Assembly: GCA_903930435.1 (NCBI GenBank) | Contig: CAIYYN010000061.1 | Coordinates: 1-64,000, forward strand | DNA from: an uncultured Hyphomicrobiales bacterium | Lineage (GTDB): Bacteria; Pseudomonadota; Alphaproteobacteria; Rhizobiales; Ancalomicrobiaceae | DNA length: 64,000 nt | Reading direction: 5' to 3' | In this document: positions 53,105-62,796 of the stretch, piece by piece | Numbering within the stretch: the first letter of the stretch is position 1 | Layout of the letters: every line of letters begins with the position of its first letter | The notes under the pieces: model-generated | Database searches by the model: none | Told to the model about the DNA's origin: nothing | What the model saw: the letters and a program-made list of their open reading frames with translations, nothing else | Program-made: the position numbers and the translations under genes

Positions 53105-53659
53105 TTAAAAATAGCGCTCGCGGATATAGATCGTATCACCGGGACGAATGGGATCAGTGATTGGAACGCGTCCAGAGACCACCTGACCGTTGATCTGCCT
53201 TGTGATGTCAACCATTTGCATCTCTGCCCTGGCCGAATAGCCGCCTGCGATCGCAATCGCGTTCTGGGCCGTCATGCCGGCAACAAAGGGATATTGTCCC
53301 GCATTCTTGACTTCGCCCATGATGAAGAACGGGCGATAGGTATCGACATCAACCGATACATCGGGACGTTTGAGGAAACCTGCCTCAAGTTTTTCCCTGA
53401 TACGCTGCGCCAGCACTTGCTCAGTCGCACCACGTGCTGCGACCTGTCCAATCAGGGGCACGGAAATATAACCTGCCTGATCGACCAGGTAAATTTGGGT
53501 CAAGTTTGGTTGGTCATAGACGGTGACCCGCAATTTGTCGCCACTGTCGAAATGATAGGGCTGGTTCAGGATTTCGTGGAACGCGGGTGGCGGTTGCACG
53601 TAGCCGGCGCACGCTGACAAGCATGCCGCAATGACCATGACGCAAAGAGTCCGAACCAT
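53105..53659 (-). CDS. Polysaccharide export lipoprotein (Wza/OPX-like)
   Basis: A 184-residue outer-membrane polysaccharide export protein. The N-terminus is a lipoprotein signal (VMVIAACLSAC, lipobox Cys). The Poly_export domain (YHFDSGDKLRVTVYDQPNLTQIYLVDQAGYISVPLIGQV) and an SLBB domain (FFIMGEVKNAGQYPFVAGMTAQNAIAIAGG) follow; the protein ends RPGDTIYIRERYF. It is about half the length of Wza and lacks the C-terminal helix that crosses the outer membrane. It precedes the priming sugar transferase, so both serve the same exopolysaccharide. ATG 53659 is preferred; ATG 53686 is possible. Confidence 0.88.
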   Translation of the reverse strand: MVRTLCVMVIAACLSACAGYVQPPPAFHEILNQPYHFDSGDKLRVTVYDQPNLTQIYLVDQAGYISVPLIGQVAARGATEQVLAQRIREKLEAGFLKRPDVSVDVDTYRPFFIMGEVKNAGQYPFVAGMTAQNAIAIAGGYSARAEMQMVDITRQINGQVVSGRVPITDPIRPGDTIYIRERYF

Positions 53660-53761
53660 ACCCAAGTCCCCGCTCGCCGATGACATCCAGCAAGATCAAA
53701 GGAACTTTTGCCGATTTATAGTTAACGAACCCTGAAACTGTTACGCAATTCGACCGGACGC

Positions 53762-53986
53762 CTACGTCAGTCGCTCAGAACTACGGGGCTTGCGATACAT
53801 CCAGTAAATGACCGCACCCACGGGCAAAACCCAGACAAGGCCAGCAATTGCGAAATAGATGAACAGGGCCCAGACTGGAAACTTCGCCGTGAGGCCATCG
53901 CCAACACGTGCAGCAATGAGTGCATAGCAGACCACAAATACCACAATGAAGCAGGCACCGATCAGACGTTTGATTCGAGTTCGCAT
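53762..53986 (-). CDS. DUF2842 small membrane protein
   Basis: A 74-residue protein with two transmembrane helices, matching DUF2842: MRTRIKRLIGACFIVVFVVCYALIAARV, then FAIAGLVWVLPVGAVIYWMYR. The family is common in Hyphomicrobiales and has no known function. GGAG lies before the ATG at 53986. An open frame 20 codons upstream is not part of the family. Confidence 0.8.
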   Translation of the reverse strand: MRTRIKRLIGACFIVVFVVCYALIAARVGDGLTAKFPVWALFIYFAIAGLVWVLPVGAVIYWMYRKPRSSERLT

Positions 53987-54191
53987 TTGCAAAGGCTCCA
54001 GAGAGTTCCCGACCTCGGGATATAGCGCAAACGGTTCCAATGCCAACCATTTCCTCTGAACGCTCGAACGTAGGTGTCCTTTCCCAAGAATATTTCGTTG
54101 TCCCGGAGTTCAAACGACGTTTCTTCCTGCTTTGCTAACAGAATTTTTATCGAGCATTTGTATAATTAATTATCTGGGATTGAGGGTTCAA

Positions 54192-54869
54192 ATGTCTGAT
54201 GAATATGTCAAAAGCTCATTTGTCGAGATCCTGAAGGAGATCGAAGGGGAAAGGTACCGAGAGGCAATCGGTATCTTTGCAATGGTCTTCTCGCATCCAA
54301 CAGCCAAGGTGCCAGACGCGCTGATCGATGATGTATCCAACCTGTTCATGTTTGTACTGGGAAAGCTGCCCATTCTCGAGCGTGCCGTTTGTGTGAAGTC
54401 GATCGTGAAAGCGCATAACCTTCCCAAACCACTCATTGATCGTTTGCTGCGCGAGCACGTCGCTGTATCTTCGCATGTTGTTCTATCCGCGCCATTTACC
54501 GACAATCAGTTGGTCGAAATGATAGACAGGGGCGATGTGGCGCGACAGCTTCAGATCGCGAGGCGCGTCGGTTTGCAAGAACCGGTGACCGACAAGTTGC
54601 TTGGAACAGGCGAATCGTCAGTGCTTATCGAACTGGCGAGGAATTTGACTGCCAAACTCACCCGCCGTTCGTTCGATCTTTTGACTGGCATCGCGTTGGC
54701 AGATCCAACGATGGACAAGGCCCTTGCGCAACGCGAAGACCTGCCCGAGGAGCTTGCAGCGAAGCTGTCCAAGCGACTTCATACAGATACTGAATTGCGC
54801 CTGTCGAAGATCATCAAGTCCGATCTTGAACCAAAACGCGCTCCGTTCGTGCTGCGCGGACCCAACTAA
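54192..54869 (+). CDS. DUF2336-like helical repeat protein
   Basis: A 225-residue soluble, mostly helical protein resembling DUF2336 (HEAT-like) proteins of alphaproteobacteria. The repeats are seen as LSAPFTDNQLVEMIDRGDVARQLQIARR, then VTDKLLGTGESSVLIELARN. Function is not established; some members are regulatory. The ATG at 54192 has GAGGG upstream. No partner gene is near. Confidence 0.68.
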   Translation: MSDEYVKSSFVEILKEIEGERYREAIGIFAMVFSHPTAKVPDALIDDVSNLFMFVLGKLPILERAVCVKSIVKAHNLPKPLIDRLLREHVAVSSHVVLSAPFTDNQLVEMIDRGDVARQLQIARRVGLQEPVTDKLLGTGESSVLIELARNLTAKLTRRSFDLLTGIALADPTMDKALAQREDLPEELAAKLSKRLHTDTELRLSKIIKSDLEPKRAPFVLRGPN

Positions 54870-54980
54870 CGATGGCGCGGTTCCCGGGGTCCGACCCAAG
54901 ATCGACCGGGATCAATTGACTGTGCCTTGTCGCCGAGAGTTGGCACCCCTATAACCCGCTTCAGGAAGCGAGGTCATGCC

Positions 54981-56075
54981 ATGTCGGTGAATTCAACGGC
55001 GAACACGAACCACGAAGGCAATGCAATCATCCAGCATAGTCGGGATGGGGCCTCAGCAGGTGAGCGTGTAGCTGTAAAACTCTGGCTCTGGTCGGTGGCG
55101 TCGATGATCTTTGCGATGGTCATCGTCGGCGGCGCAACCCGCCTAACCGGGTCCGGCCTTTCGATCACGGAATGGAATCCAATCATGGGCGCGCTACCGC
55201 CGCTGTCCCAGGCCGACTGGCAGGCGGCGTTTGCCAAATACCGGGAAATTCCACAGTTTTCGATCGCAAACCGCGATATGACCCTGGCCGGGTTTGAGTT
55301 CATTTTCTGGTGGGAATGGTCGCATCGCCTGCTCGGTCGCCTTATCGGCGTGGTCTTCTTCGTGCCGTTCGTGATTTTTCTGTTTGCCGGGCAGATACGA
55401 AATCATGAAATTCCGCGCTTTCTCGGTCTCTTCATCCTGGGTGGACTGCAGGGGCTGGTCGGCTGGTGGATGGTCGCGTCTGGATTAAGCGAGCGCATCG
55501 ATGTTGCGCCTTACCGACTTGCAACGCATCTGATCCTTGCCTGTTTTATCTTCATCGCGATCGCCTGGACCGCCGCGACGCTCGACAGGCCGGCCACGAC
55601 AAGCAAGGCTGGCGTTGGCGTCACCAGCGCGACGGTGCTGCTGGTTGCCGTGATGATCCAGATTTTCCTGGGTGCTCTTGTCGCCGGCAATGACGCAGGG
55701 TTAGTCTACAACACTTGGCCGTCCATGAACGGGATGGCCGTGCCCCCCGACATTCTCGCCCTTGATCCGCTCTGGCGGAACTTCTTCGAAAATCAGGCTA
55801 CCGTGCAATTCGTGCATCGGATTGGGGCCTATACCGTGTTTGCGCTGGCCGTGATCGAGGCGATCCGCTTCAGATCATTCCGCGGATCGCGTAGCGCGAT
55901 GGCGCTCTTGCTGGCGCTCGTTGCGACGGGGCAGGCGGCTCTCGGTATCCTGACCTTGCTGCACGCCGCGCCGTTGACGCTCGCACTTTGCCATCAGGCC
56001 GGGGCAATCCTGTTGCTGCTGGTCGCTGTTCTGAACCGGGTGGCGGCGGGGGAAGCCGTCGCCTTGAGCCGATAA
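54981..56075 (+). CDS. ctaA: Heme A synthase CtaA/COX15
   Basis: A 364-residue, eight-helix inner membrane enzyme that oxidises heme O to heme A for cytochrome aa3 oxidase. IVGGATRLTGSGLSITEWNPIMGALPPL and the heme-ligand His residues in WWEWSHRLLGR, RLATHLILA, FVHRIGAYTVF and LCHQAGAI are family signatures. The ATG at 54981 follows GCGAGG. It is convergent with metY, leaving 71 bases between stops. Confidence 0.94.
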   Translation: MSVNSTANTNHEGNAIIQHSRDGASAGERVAVKLWLWSVASMIFAMVIVGGATRLTGSGLSITEWNPIMGALPPLSQADWQAAFAKYREIPQFSIANRDMTLAGFEFIFWWEWSHRLLGRLIGVVFFVPFVIFLFAGQIRNHEIPRFLGLFILGGLQGLVGWWMVASGLSERIDVAPYRLATHLILACFIFIAIAWTAATLDRPATTSKAGVGVTSATVLLVAVMIQIFLGALVAGNDAGLVYNTWPSMNGMAVPPDILALDPLWRNFFENQATVQFVHRIGAYTVFALAVIEAIRFRSFRGSRSAMALLLALVATGQAALGILTLLHAAPLTLALCHQAGAILLLLVAVLNRVAAGEAVALSR

Positions 56076-56146
56076 TGGGACCAGTCGCTGTCGATCTTTA
56101 ATCGCAGCGGCCGGCCCACATCCTGATTTTCCTGCCAACCGGGGAA

Positions 56147-57433
56147 TTATCCCGCTTTCGCCAAGGCCTGTGCGAGGTCAGCGATAATGTCCTTGGCATC
56201 TTCGATGCCGATCGACAGGCGCACGACCTCCGGACCGGCCCCGGCAGCCGTCTTTTGTGCATCACTCAGCTGACGATGAGTGGTCGAGGCTGGGTGGATG
56301 ATCAGCGAACGGGTATCGCCAACATTGGCGAGATGCGAGAACAGATCAACCGATGAGACCAAGGCAACACCTGCGTCATAGCCGCCCTTGAGGCCAAAGG
56401 TGAAGACGGCACCATGGCCGTTTTTCAGGTATTTTCCGGCAAGGGCGTGCGACGGGCTGGAGGGTAAACCCGCATAGGACACCCAGGCGACAGATGGCTG
56501 CGCTTCAAGCCACGTGGCGACTTCAAGCGCATTGGCAGAGTGTTTCGCCATCCGCAGCGGAAGAGTTTCGATCCCTGTCAGGAGCAGGAAGGCGTTAAAT
56601 GGGGAAATCGCTGGTCCCAGATCGCGCAAACCCAGCACGCGCGCGGCAATGGCAAAGGCGAAGTTGCCGAACGTCTCGGCAATGACGATTCCCTGATATT
56701 CCGGGCGTGGCTGGCTCAGCATCGGATACTTGTCCGACGCGCGCCAGTCGAATGACCCGCCATCAACAATGAGCCCGCCAATCGAATTGCCGTGGCCGCC
56801 AAGGAACTTCGTGGCCGAGTGCACGACAATATCCGCACCGTGTTCGAAGGGGCGGCAGTGATAGGGCGTGGCCAGCGTATTGTCGACGATCAGTGGCACG
56901 CCCGCCTTATGGGCAATCTCGGCGATGGCGGCGATATCGGTGACGACCCCGCCTGGATTGGCGAGGCTCTCGATGAAGATCGCCTTGGTCTTGTCAGTCA
57001 CCTGGGCAGCAAACGCTGCGGGATCGGTGCCTTCAGCCCATTTCACATTCCAGCCAAAGCTCTTGAAGGCGTGATTGAACTGATTGATCGAACCGCCATA
57101 GAGCCGGTTCGACGCGATGAACTCATCGCCGGGAGAGAGCAGCGTCTGGAACACGATCAATTGCGCTGCGTGCCCTGACGCAACAGCAAGCGCCGCCGTT
57201 CCACCTTCCATGGCAGCGATACGCTCCTCAAGGACCGCCTGCGTCGGATTGCCAATGCGGGTGTAAATGTTGCCGAAGGACTGAAGTCCGAACAGCGACG
57301 CCGCGTGGTCGACGTCATCAAAGACGAAGGACGTCGTCTGATAGATCGGTGTGGCGCGAGCACCGGTGGTCGGATCGGGTTGTGCACCGGCATGAACGGC
57401 AAGCGTGGCAAAGCCGGGTTTTGTCTCTGACAT
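56147..57433 (-). CDS. metY: O-acetylhomoserine sulfhydrylase
   Basis: PLP enzyme making homocysteine from O-acetylhomoserine and sulfide. The 428-residue length, FATLAVHAGAQPDPTTGARATPIYQTTSFVF start, RIGNPT, GGTAALAVASGHAAQ and PLP-lysine motif VVHSATKFLGGHGNSIGG are typical. It supplies the substrate of the homocysteine methyltransferase module at 7743, so methionine synthesis depends on both. GGAGGA lies just before the ATG. No SAM-II or SAH riboswitch was recognised upstream on this strand. Confidence 0.94.
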   Translation of the reverse strand: MSETKPGFATLAVHAGAQPDPTTGARATPIYQTTSFVFDDVDHAASLFGLQSFGNIYTRIGNPTQAVLEERIAAMEGGTAALAVASGHAAQLIVFQTLLSPGDEFIASNRLYGGSINQFNHAFKSFGWNVKWAEGTDPAAFAAQVTDKTKAIFIESLANPGGVVTDIAAIAEIAHKAGVPLIVDNTLATPYHCRPFEHGADIVVHSATKFLGGHGNSIGGLIVDGGSFDWRASDKYPMLSQPRPEYQGIVIAETFGNFAFAIAARVLGLRDLGPAISPFNAFLLLTGIETLPLRMAKHSANALEVATWLEAQPSVAWVSYAGLPSSPSHALAGKYLKNGHGAVFTFGLKGGYDAGVALVSSVDLFSHLANVGDTRSLIIHPASTTHRQLSDAQKTAAGAGPEVVRLSIGIEDAKDIIADLAQALAKAG

Positions 57434-57850
57434 GGGAGTCCTCCGTTTGGTTTTTCATTTGGGACCATGCGCCAGTTTTTTCCGGGCCTCAAAGCACGGA
57501 ACACTGATTTGGTCGAGGTCGTGAGAAAATTGTTGCCCTCTGGAACCTCTATCTGAATTTGGAGCGCGATCAATCCGGTCCGAGAGCCAGAAAGTCATTC
57601 AATCTTAGATAATTCTTGGTTGAATTATGTATAGGATACATATCTTCAAGATTGTTGCCATGAGATATTGTGTAAGGATTTTGTCATCTACAGTTATGGT
57701 TTTGTAATTTAAATCAAAAATTTTGCGCATAAAAATGAATTCAAGCGAATACAGTCAAAAGACAAATATAAAAATATCAATTATTATGATTCGGTCTGGT
57801 TGTGATTGATATGTATTTGTCAGGTTGATCATCTTGATGAAAAGCTTGTG
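57434..57850. other. AT-rich divergent intergenic region
   Basis: About 420 bases between metY and the TPR-sulfotransferase gene. The half next to metY has normal GC; from about 57600 it is very AT-rich. It must hold both promoters. I looked for SAM-type riboswitch motifs and saw none. No gene. Confidence 0.45.
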
Positions 57851-59881
57851 ATGGTAGGGAATCCATTTGAACGGCGCTCGGTAACGGATGCGGCTGAACA
57901 GTTGGCTTTGATTGGCCAGCTGAGTGAAGCCAAGAGATTGCACTTGTCGGGTTCGCTTCAGTCTGCGCGACAGATTTACGAACACATATTGCAAGCCAAG
58001 CCGGACAACGCCGAGGTTCAACACCTTTTAGCCGTTCTGTTGCATCAGCTAGGCGAGAATGATGCAGCAATAGATTTGCTAAAGCGATTGCTTAAAATCA
58101 ATCGAGCCAATCCGGTTGTTTGGCTGAATCTGGCCAATGCGCAGCGAGGTGCCGGTCAAATCCTTGATGCCCTCCAGAACTATAAAAAGGCTATCAGTCT
58201 CAATCCCAGATATGTCGAAGCCTACACCAATCTGGGCATGCTGTTGAACGAACTTGGTCGATTTGAGGACGGACTTACGCAGGCTGACAAGGCGATATCG
58301 CTCAACGACAAAAACCTGGAAGCGCTGAACAATCGCGGTAACGCCTTGCGGGGGCTGGGGCGGCCAATCGAGGCCCTCGACAGCTACAATCGGGCAATCG
58401 CCATCAACCCAAGGATTGCCGCCACCTATTATAATCGCGGTATTGCCCTGCAGGACCTTTGTCGACACCAGGAGGCTGTCGAGAGCTATGACGCGGCCTT
58501 GGCTATCAAGCCGGATTTTGCGTTGGCGCTGAACAATCGGGCCAATTCACTTCGATCACTCCGTCGGTTCAGGGATGCTCTGGCAAGTGTGGATCGCGCC
58601 CTGTCTATCAATCCGGTGAGCCCGCTCGCGATTGCCAACCGCGCGGACTGCCTGAGGGAATTGGGCTGTCACAAGGACGCGCTCGAGAGCTACACGCGGG
58701 CAATCGAGCTCGAACCGCGATTTGCCGAGGCGTTCAATAACAAGGCCATCCTTTTGAGGGACCTGGGCGAGTTTGAAGAGGCCTGCCCGCTGTTTGAACG
58801 GGCCATAGCGCTTCAGCCGACAGCGAGCATCTATTACGCAAACCTCGCCACGGCCAAAAAATTCACGCCGGGCGATCCCCTAATCGCAGAGTTGGAAAAA
58901 ATTCTTGCGACTGATCGGCATCTGGCTGCGGGAGATCGGGCAAACCTTGAATATACCCTTGGTAAGGCTCTCGCGGATTTTGGTGATGATGCCAGGGCAA
59001 TTGAGCACTTCATCAGGGGGGCTGCGGCCAAGCGGCAGACCATCGACTATGACGAGACTGCGCGAATGCGGCTGTTTGACCGGATCGAAAGCGTGTTCAC
59101 GCCCGAACTGATCAGGGCGTACCTCGGTCTGGGGTATCCCTCGTCAAGACCCATTTTTATCGTCGGCATGCCACGTTCTGGAACGACGCTGGTCGAGCAA
59201 ATTCTGGCCAGTCACCCCGCTGTATTTGGTGCCGGTGAATTGCCAGCCATGAATATCGCGATTAATCGACTGGAAACCGCGCGTACCAATACGCGTCGAC
59301 TGCAGTTTCCCGAGCTCGTTCATTCGCTGGACGCAAACGATCTGACTCATTTAGGCCGTGATTATCTGAAGGATATTGCTGAAATCTCGAACAATGCAGA
59401 GCGTGTGACTGACAAGATGCCGATGAACTTCTTGTTCCTCGGTTTGATCAAATTGGCGTTGCCAAACGCAATGATCATTCACACGATCCGGGATCCGCTG
59501 GACACATGCATGTCGTGCTTTTCAATTCTGTTTTCAGATCCCCAAAACTATTCGTATGATCTCGGGGAACTTGGTCGCCATTATCGGCGGTATGAGGCAT
59601 TGATGAACCATTGGCGCACTGTGCTGCCGACGGGCTCGTTCATCGACATCCATTATGAGAACGTGGTCGCAGATCTCGAGACCGAAGCGAGACGCATCTT
59701 GGCCTATTGCGATCTGCCTTGGGATGATGCGTGCCTCGCGTTCCATCGCACGAGACGGCCAGTGCGAACGGCGAGCGCCGTTCAGGTTCGTCAGCCCATT
59801 TATACGAACTCCATCGGGCGCTGGCAGCTCCATGCCGAACGATTGAAGCCGCTGTTGGCGGAACTCGGTTATAAGATCTAA
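57851..59881 (+). CDS. TPR-repeat sulfotransferase
   Basis: A 676-residue protein with about ten TPR repeats (residues about 45-340, e.g. EAYTNLGMLLNELGRFEDGL) followed by a sulfotransferase domain. FIVGMPRSGTTLVEQILASHP is the 5'-phosphosulfate (PAPS) loop, and HTIRDPLDTCMSCFS carries the 3'-phosphate motif. Such TPR-sulfotransferases act on proteins or surface sugars in the cytoplasm. The start is unclear; an ATG at 57851 or GTG at 57848 fits. It lies between metY and the CoA-binding protein gene, which often adjoin each other in related genomes, so it is probably an insertion. Confidence 0.85.
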   Translation: MVGNPFERRSVTDAAEQLALIGQLSEAKRLHLSGSLQSARQIYEHILQAKPDNAEVQHLLAVLLHQLGENDAAIDLLKRLLKINRANPVVWLNLANAQRGAGQILDALQNYKKAISLNPRYVEAYTNLGMLLNELGRFEDGLTQADKAISLNDKNLEALNNRGNALRGLGRPIEALDSYNRAIAINPRIAATYYNRGIALQDLCRHQEAVESYDAALAIKPDFALALNNRANSLRSLRRFRDALASVDRALSINPVSPLAIANRADCLRELGCHKDALESYTRAIELEPRFAEAFNNKAILLRDLGEFEEACPLFERAIALQPTASIYYANLATAKKFTPGDPLIAELEKILATDRHLAAGDRANLEYTLGKALADFGDDARAIEHFIRGAAAKRQTIDYDETARMRLFDRIESVFTPELIRAYLGLGYPSSRPIFIVGMPRSGTTLVEQILASHPAVFGAGELPAMNIAINRLETARTNTRRLQFPELVHSLDANDLTHLGRDYLKDIAEISNNAERVTDKMPMNFLFLGLIKLALPNAMIIHTIRDPLDTCMSCFSILFSDPQNYSYDLGELGRHYRRYEALMNHWRTVLPTGSFIDIHYENVVADLETEARRILAYCDLPWDDACLAFHRTRRPVRTASAVQVRQPIYTNSIGRWQLHAERLKPLLAELGYKI

Positions 59882-60408
59882 CGCGGAAACTCAGGTTTCG
59901 TGCCGATGGTCAGATGCTGGAAGCCGGCTGCGCGCTTGGGACGACGGGCCGAGATCTGCCCCGAATTGACGCCCTGCCAACCAATCTCGCCGCAAAGTCG
60001 GCCATATTCGATCTTCGGACAGCGGTTCATGACCACCTTGAGCCCGGCGGATTCAGCGCGGGCGGCGGCTTCGTCATTGCGAACGCCGAGTTGCATCCAG
60101 ATCACCTTTGCGCCGATCTGGATGGCTTCCTCGACAATTGCGGGCGCGAATTCCTGCGAGCGGAAGACATCGACCATGTCAACTTGTGCCGGAACGTCAG
60201 CCAGGTTTGCATAAGTGGTGCGGCCTGCGATCTCGCCAGGGGCAACGCCGGGATTGACGGGAAATACCTCGTAGCCCTTCGCAATCAGATATTTGGTGAC
60301 GAAGAAAGAGGGGCGGACCTGGTTTGCCGATGCGCCCACAATGGCTATCCTCCTCACCTCGCGCAGGATCTCGCGAATATAGTCATCTGTATAGTCATCA
60401 TGGTTCAT
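59878..60408 (-). CDS. CoA-binding domain protein (YccU-like)
   Basis: A 176-residue protein with one CoA-binding Rossmann domain: RIAIVGASANQVRPSFFVTKYLIAKGYEVFPVNPG, then VDMVDVFRSQEF and IGAKVIWMQLGV. The family is widespread; YccU-type proteins bind CoA but have no settled role. It overlaps the gene at 60405 by four bases (ATGA), so it is coupled to it and to the enoyl-CoA hydratase. Its stop overlaps that of the convergent TPR gene by four bases. Confidence 0.88.
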   Translation of the reverse strand: MNHDDYTDDYIREILREVRRIAIVGASANQVRPSFFVTKYLIAKGYEVFPVNPGVAPGEIAGRTTYANLADVPAQVDMVDVFRSQEFAPAIVEEAIQIGAKVIWMQLGVRNDEAAARAESAGLKVVMNRCPKIEYGRLCGEIGWQGVNSGQISARRPKRAAGFQHLTIGTKPEFPR

Positions 60409-60728
60409 GGCTTTTTCTCGTCTCTGGCGCGGGCGGCATTGCGGGCGCGGCGGCGCTCACGCTCGACGTTGCCTGCCTGGATCAATCCGACGAACAGGCT
60501 CAGGAGTCCGATCACACCAAATGTTATGCCGATGCCGAAGATGACAAAGGGGCGGTGTTCGGGGTCTCCGCCTGAGAGAAGGATCGACCCTGCTATGGCG
60601 GCAATCGAAAAGGGCAGGCAGCCGATCCAGATGCGGGTGAATGCAATACCGCGTTGAGGCACATCGCCCAATCGGGGCTTTGCTCGGGGAGCGATCAGGG
60701 TGAAGCGGCGTTTTCGTGGTCTGATCAT
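60405..60728 (-). CDS. Small two-helix membrane protein, hypothetical
   Basis: A 107-residue protein with two transmembrane helices (about 30-50 and 62-85) and highly basic ends (MIRPRKRRF start; ERERRRARNAARARDEKK end). No family recognised. It starts five bases after the enoyl-CoA hydratase stop, with AGGGA upstream, and its stop overlaps the CoA-binding gene start. This tight three-gene packing shows it is real and co-transcribed. Confidence 0.65.
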   Translation of the reverse strand: MIRPRKRRFTLIAPRAKPRLGDVPQRGIAFTRIWIGCLPFSIAAIAGSILLSGGDPEHRPFVIFGIGITFGVIGLLSLFVGLIQAGNVERERRRARNAARARDEKKP

Positions 60729-60732
60729 TCCG

Positions 60733-61554
60733 TCAGCGTCCCTGCCAGACCGGGTCGCGCTTTTCCATGAAAGCGCCAATACCTTCTTCTGCATCACGGG
60801 CCAGCATGTTGGTGACCATGACCTCGGACGTCATGCGGTAGGCATCATCCAAAGACAACTCAGCTTGTGCATAGAAAGCTTCCTTGCCAATCTTCAGTGT
60901 CAGCGGGGATTTGGCGGCGATGCGATTGGCGAGGTTCGTCGCTTCTGCAGTGAGTTGGGCGGAGGGAACGACCCGATTGACCAAGCCGAAGTCCTTTGCT
61001 TCGCTAGCCGAGATCTGATCGCCAAGCAAAAGCATTTCCATCGCCTGCTTGCGACCAATCGCCCGTGACAGGGCTACCATTGGCGTCGAGCAGAACAGGC
61101 CGATGTTCACCCCCGGAGTGGCGAAACGCGCCGTATCGGCGGCAATGACCAGATCGCAGGAGGCAACCAACTGGCAGCCGGCTGCGGTCGCCACGCCTGC
61201 GACCTCGGCAATCACCGGTTTGGGCAGGTGGACCACGGACGTCATGAGCCTGGCGCAGCGGGCGAAAACGGTCTCGAAATAGGCGCGGCCCCGATCAGGC
61301 TCTGAGCGGTGTGCGCTCATCTCCTTCAAGTCATGGCCCGCGCAATAGGCGGGACCTTCGGCCGCGATGATCACGACTTTGACGTCGGCATCCACCGCGG
61401 CACGGTCAAGTGCGCCTTGCAGTGCGGCCATCATGCCTTCACCGAGGGCGTTGCGCCGCGACTGATGATCGAGCGTGAGGCGAAGGATGCCTGACGTGAG
61501 ATCCGACCGGATGAAGTGTGGCTCGGCTGTCAAATGTCCGCTGACTGAACTCAT
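60733..61554 (-). CDS. Enoyl-CoA hydratase/isomerase family protein
   Basis: A 273-residue crotonase-fold enzyme. The oxyanion-hole segments AYCAGHDLKEM and AGVATAAGCQLVASCDLVIAA are present. The CAGHDLKE form and the SNP of NIGLFCSTPMVALSRAIG resemble the ECHDC3-like group. It is the first gene of the three-gene operon. The ATG at 61554 (MSSVSGHL) is preferred since the frame upstream is not homologous. The acyl-CoA substrate is not known. Confidence 0.87.
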   Translation of the reverse strand: MSSVSGHLTAEPHFIRSDLTSGILRLTLDHQSRRNALGEGMMAALQGALDRAAVDADVKVVIIAAEGPAYCAGHDLKEMSAHRSEPDRGRAYFETVFARCARLMTSVVHLPKPVIAEVAGVATAAGCQLVASCDLVIAADTARFATPGVNIGLFCSTPMVALSRAIGRKQAMEMLLLGDQISASEAKDFGLVNRVVPSAQLTAEATNLANRIAAKSPLTLKIGKEAFYAQAELSLDDAYRMTSEVMVTNMLARDAEEGIGAFMEKRDPVWQGR

Positions 61555-61671
61555 GTCTGCCTTCAAAATGCTGCGGGTCCCTTTCGGCGAGCATAGCAGT
61601 CTTTTTGTGCGTTGAACTACAGGCTTTGCTCGCATAGTGCTACGAACCATCAAAGACTGGGAGAGAAACGC

Positions 61672-62094
61672 ATGAAAGTGGTGATGTCGGTTCCGGAGCT
61701 TGAGACGTTTCTGGATCGCGAATTTCCGGAGATGCATCAGGGCGGCAAGACAATGTTCGTCGAGCACGTGCAAGATGGCGAGATTGTCATGCGCTTCAAG
61801 GCCGATGAACGTCATCTGAGACCCGGCGGTACGATCTCCGGGCCGTCGCAATTCGCGTTAGCTGATGTCGCCAGTTTTGTCGCCGTGCTCGCTCATGTCG
61901 GTCCAGTGGCTCTTGCAGTTACCACGAGCGCCAACATCAATTTCCTGCGCAAGCCATCGCCCGGCGACCTCGTTGCCACGGCGCGTGTCCTGAAGCTCGG
62001 GCGTCGGCTGGTCGTCATCGACTGCGAGATTGCCGGCGGCACCGATGGCCAACTGGTTTCGCATGCCGTCGCCACCTATTCATTGCCGGGATGA
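61672..62094 (+). CDS. PaaI-type hotdog thioesterase
   Basis: A 140-residue hotdog-fold acyl-CoA thioesterase. RPGGTISGPSQFALADVASFVAVLAHVGPVALAVTTS and the INFLRKPSPGDLVATARVLKLGRR segment are the PaaI family core. GGGAGA precedes the ATG at 61672. It lies upstream of rplM-rpsI on the same strand, a common order in Hyphomicrobiales, and is divergent from the enoyl-CoA hydratase. Natural substrate unknown. Confidence 0.87.
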   Translation: MKVVMSVPELETFLDREFPEMHQGGKTMFVEHVQDGEIVMRFKADERHLRPGGTISGPSQFALADVASFVAVLAHVGPVALAVTTSANINFLRKPSPGDLVATARVLKLGRRLVVIDCEIAGGTDGQLVSHAVATYSLPG

Positions 62095-62218
62095 TCGGTA
62101 TCTTTTGGACTAAAATAAATGCGGTAATATCTTACCATTGATGTGGTATTTAGTTACCTCAAACAATAAGCTATTGAAAAATATGAATTATATTGACTTC
62201 ATTCATGCTGAGCTCTGC

Positions 62219-62247
62219 TTGACAGATCCAATGTGACCGTTTATTCA
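62219..62247 (+). promoter_or_regulatory. Sigma-70-type promoter for rplM-rpsI
   Basis: TTGACA at 62219-62224 and TATTCA at 62242-62247 with 17 bases between. It is the best -35/-10 pair in the window, 86 bases before the rplM start, in an AT-rich gap. Confidence 0.65.
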
Positions 62248-62332
62248 CACGCTCCAACGCGGTGGCCTCTGGCCGCCCGTCGTGTTTATGGAACCCGGCA
62301 AGGCCAAGGCCTCGCCTTTCAAGGATCACCCA

Positions 62333-62794
62333 ATGTCGACCTACTCGGCGAAGCCAGCAGAAGTCGAGAAGAAGTGGATTGTGATTGACGCCCAGGGATT
62401 GGTTGTCGGTCGTCTCGCTTCTCTCATCGCCATGCGTCTGCGCGGCAAGCACAAGCCCACTTACACCCCGCACGTTGATTGCGGCGATAACGTCATCGTC
62501 GTCAATGCCGAGAAGGTCGTCCTGACCGGCAACAAGGTCGCGGACAAGGTCTATTACTGGCACACCGGCCATCCGGGTGGCATCAAGGAGCGGACCGCTG
62601 GCAATTTGCTGGCTGGCCGTCATCCCGAGCGTGTCATCGAAAAGGCCGTGCAGCGCATGTTGCCGCGCGGCCCGTTGGCGCGCAAGCAGCTGACGCACCT
62701 GCGTATCTTCAAGGGCGCAGCGCACGATCACGAAGCTCAGCAGCCGGTCGCACTCGACGTGGCAAGCCTCAACCGCAAGAACGCGAGGGTCTGA
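62333..62794 (+). CDS. rplM: 50S ribosomal protein L13
   Basis: A 153-residue L13, an early-assembly protein of the large subunit. [38 protein letters not shown], then [14 protein letters not shown] and [23 protein letters not shown] are typical. AAGGA precedes the ATG at 62333; an in-frame ATG at 62282 is not homologous. It is two bases upstream of rpsI, the standard L13-S9 operon. Confidence 0.97.
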   Translation: MSTYSAKPAEVEKKWIVIDAQGLVVGRLASLIAMRLRGKHKPTYTPHVDCGDNVIVVNAEKVVLTGNKVADKVYYWHTGHPGGIKERTAGNLLAGRHPERVIEKAVQRMLPRGPLARKQLTHLRIFKGAAHDHEAQQPVALDVASLNRKNARV

Positions 62795-62796
62795 CG

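Noticed and set aside
57434..57600. SAM-II riboswitch upstream of metY
   Set aside because: A TGATTTGG string exists but on the wrong strand, and the remaining consensus, including the ribosome-site pseudoknot, is missing.
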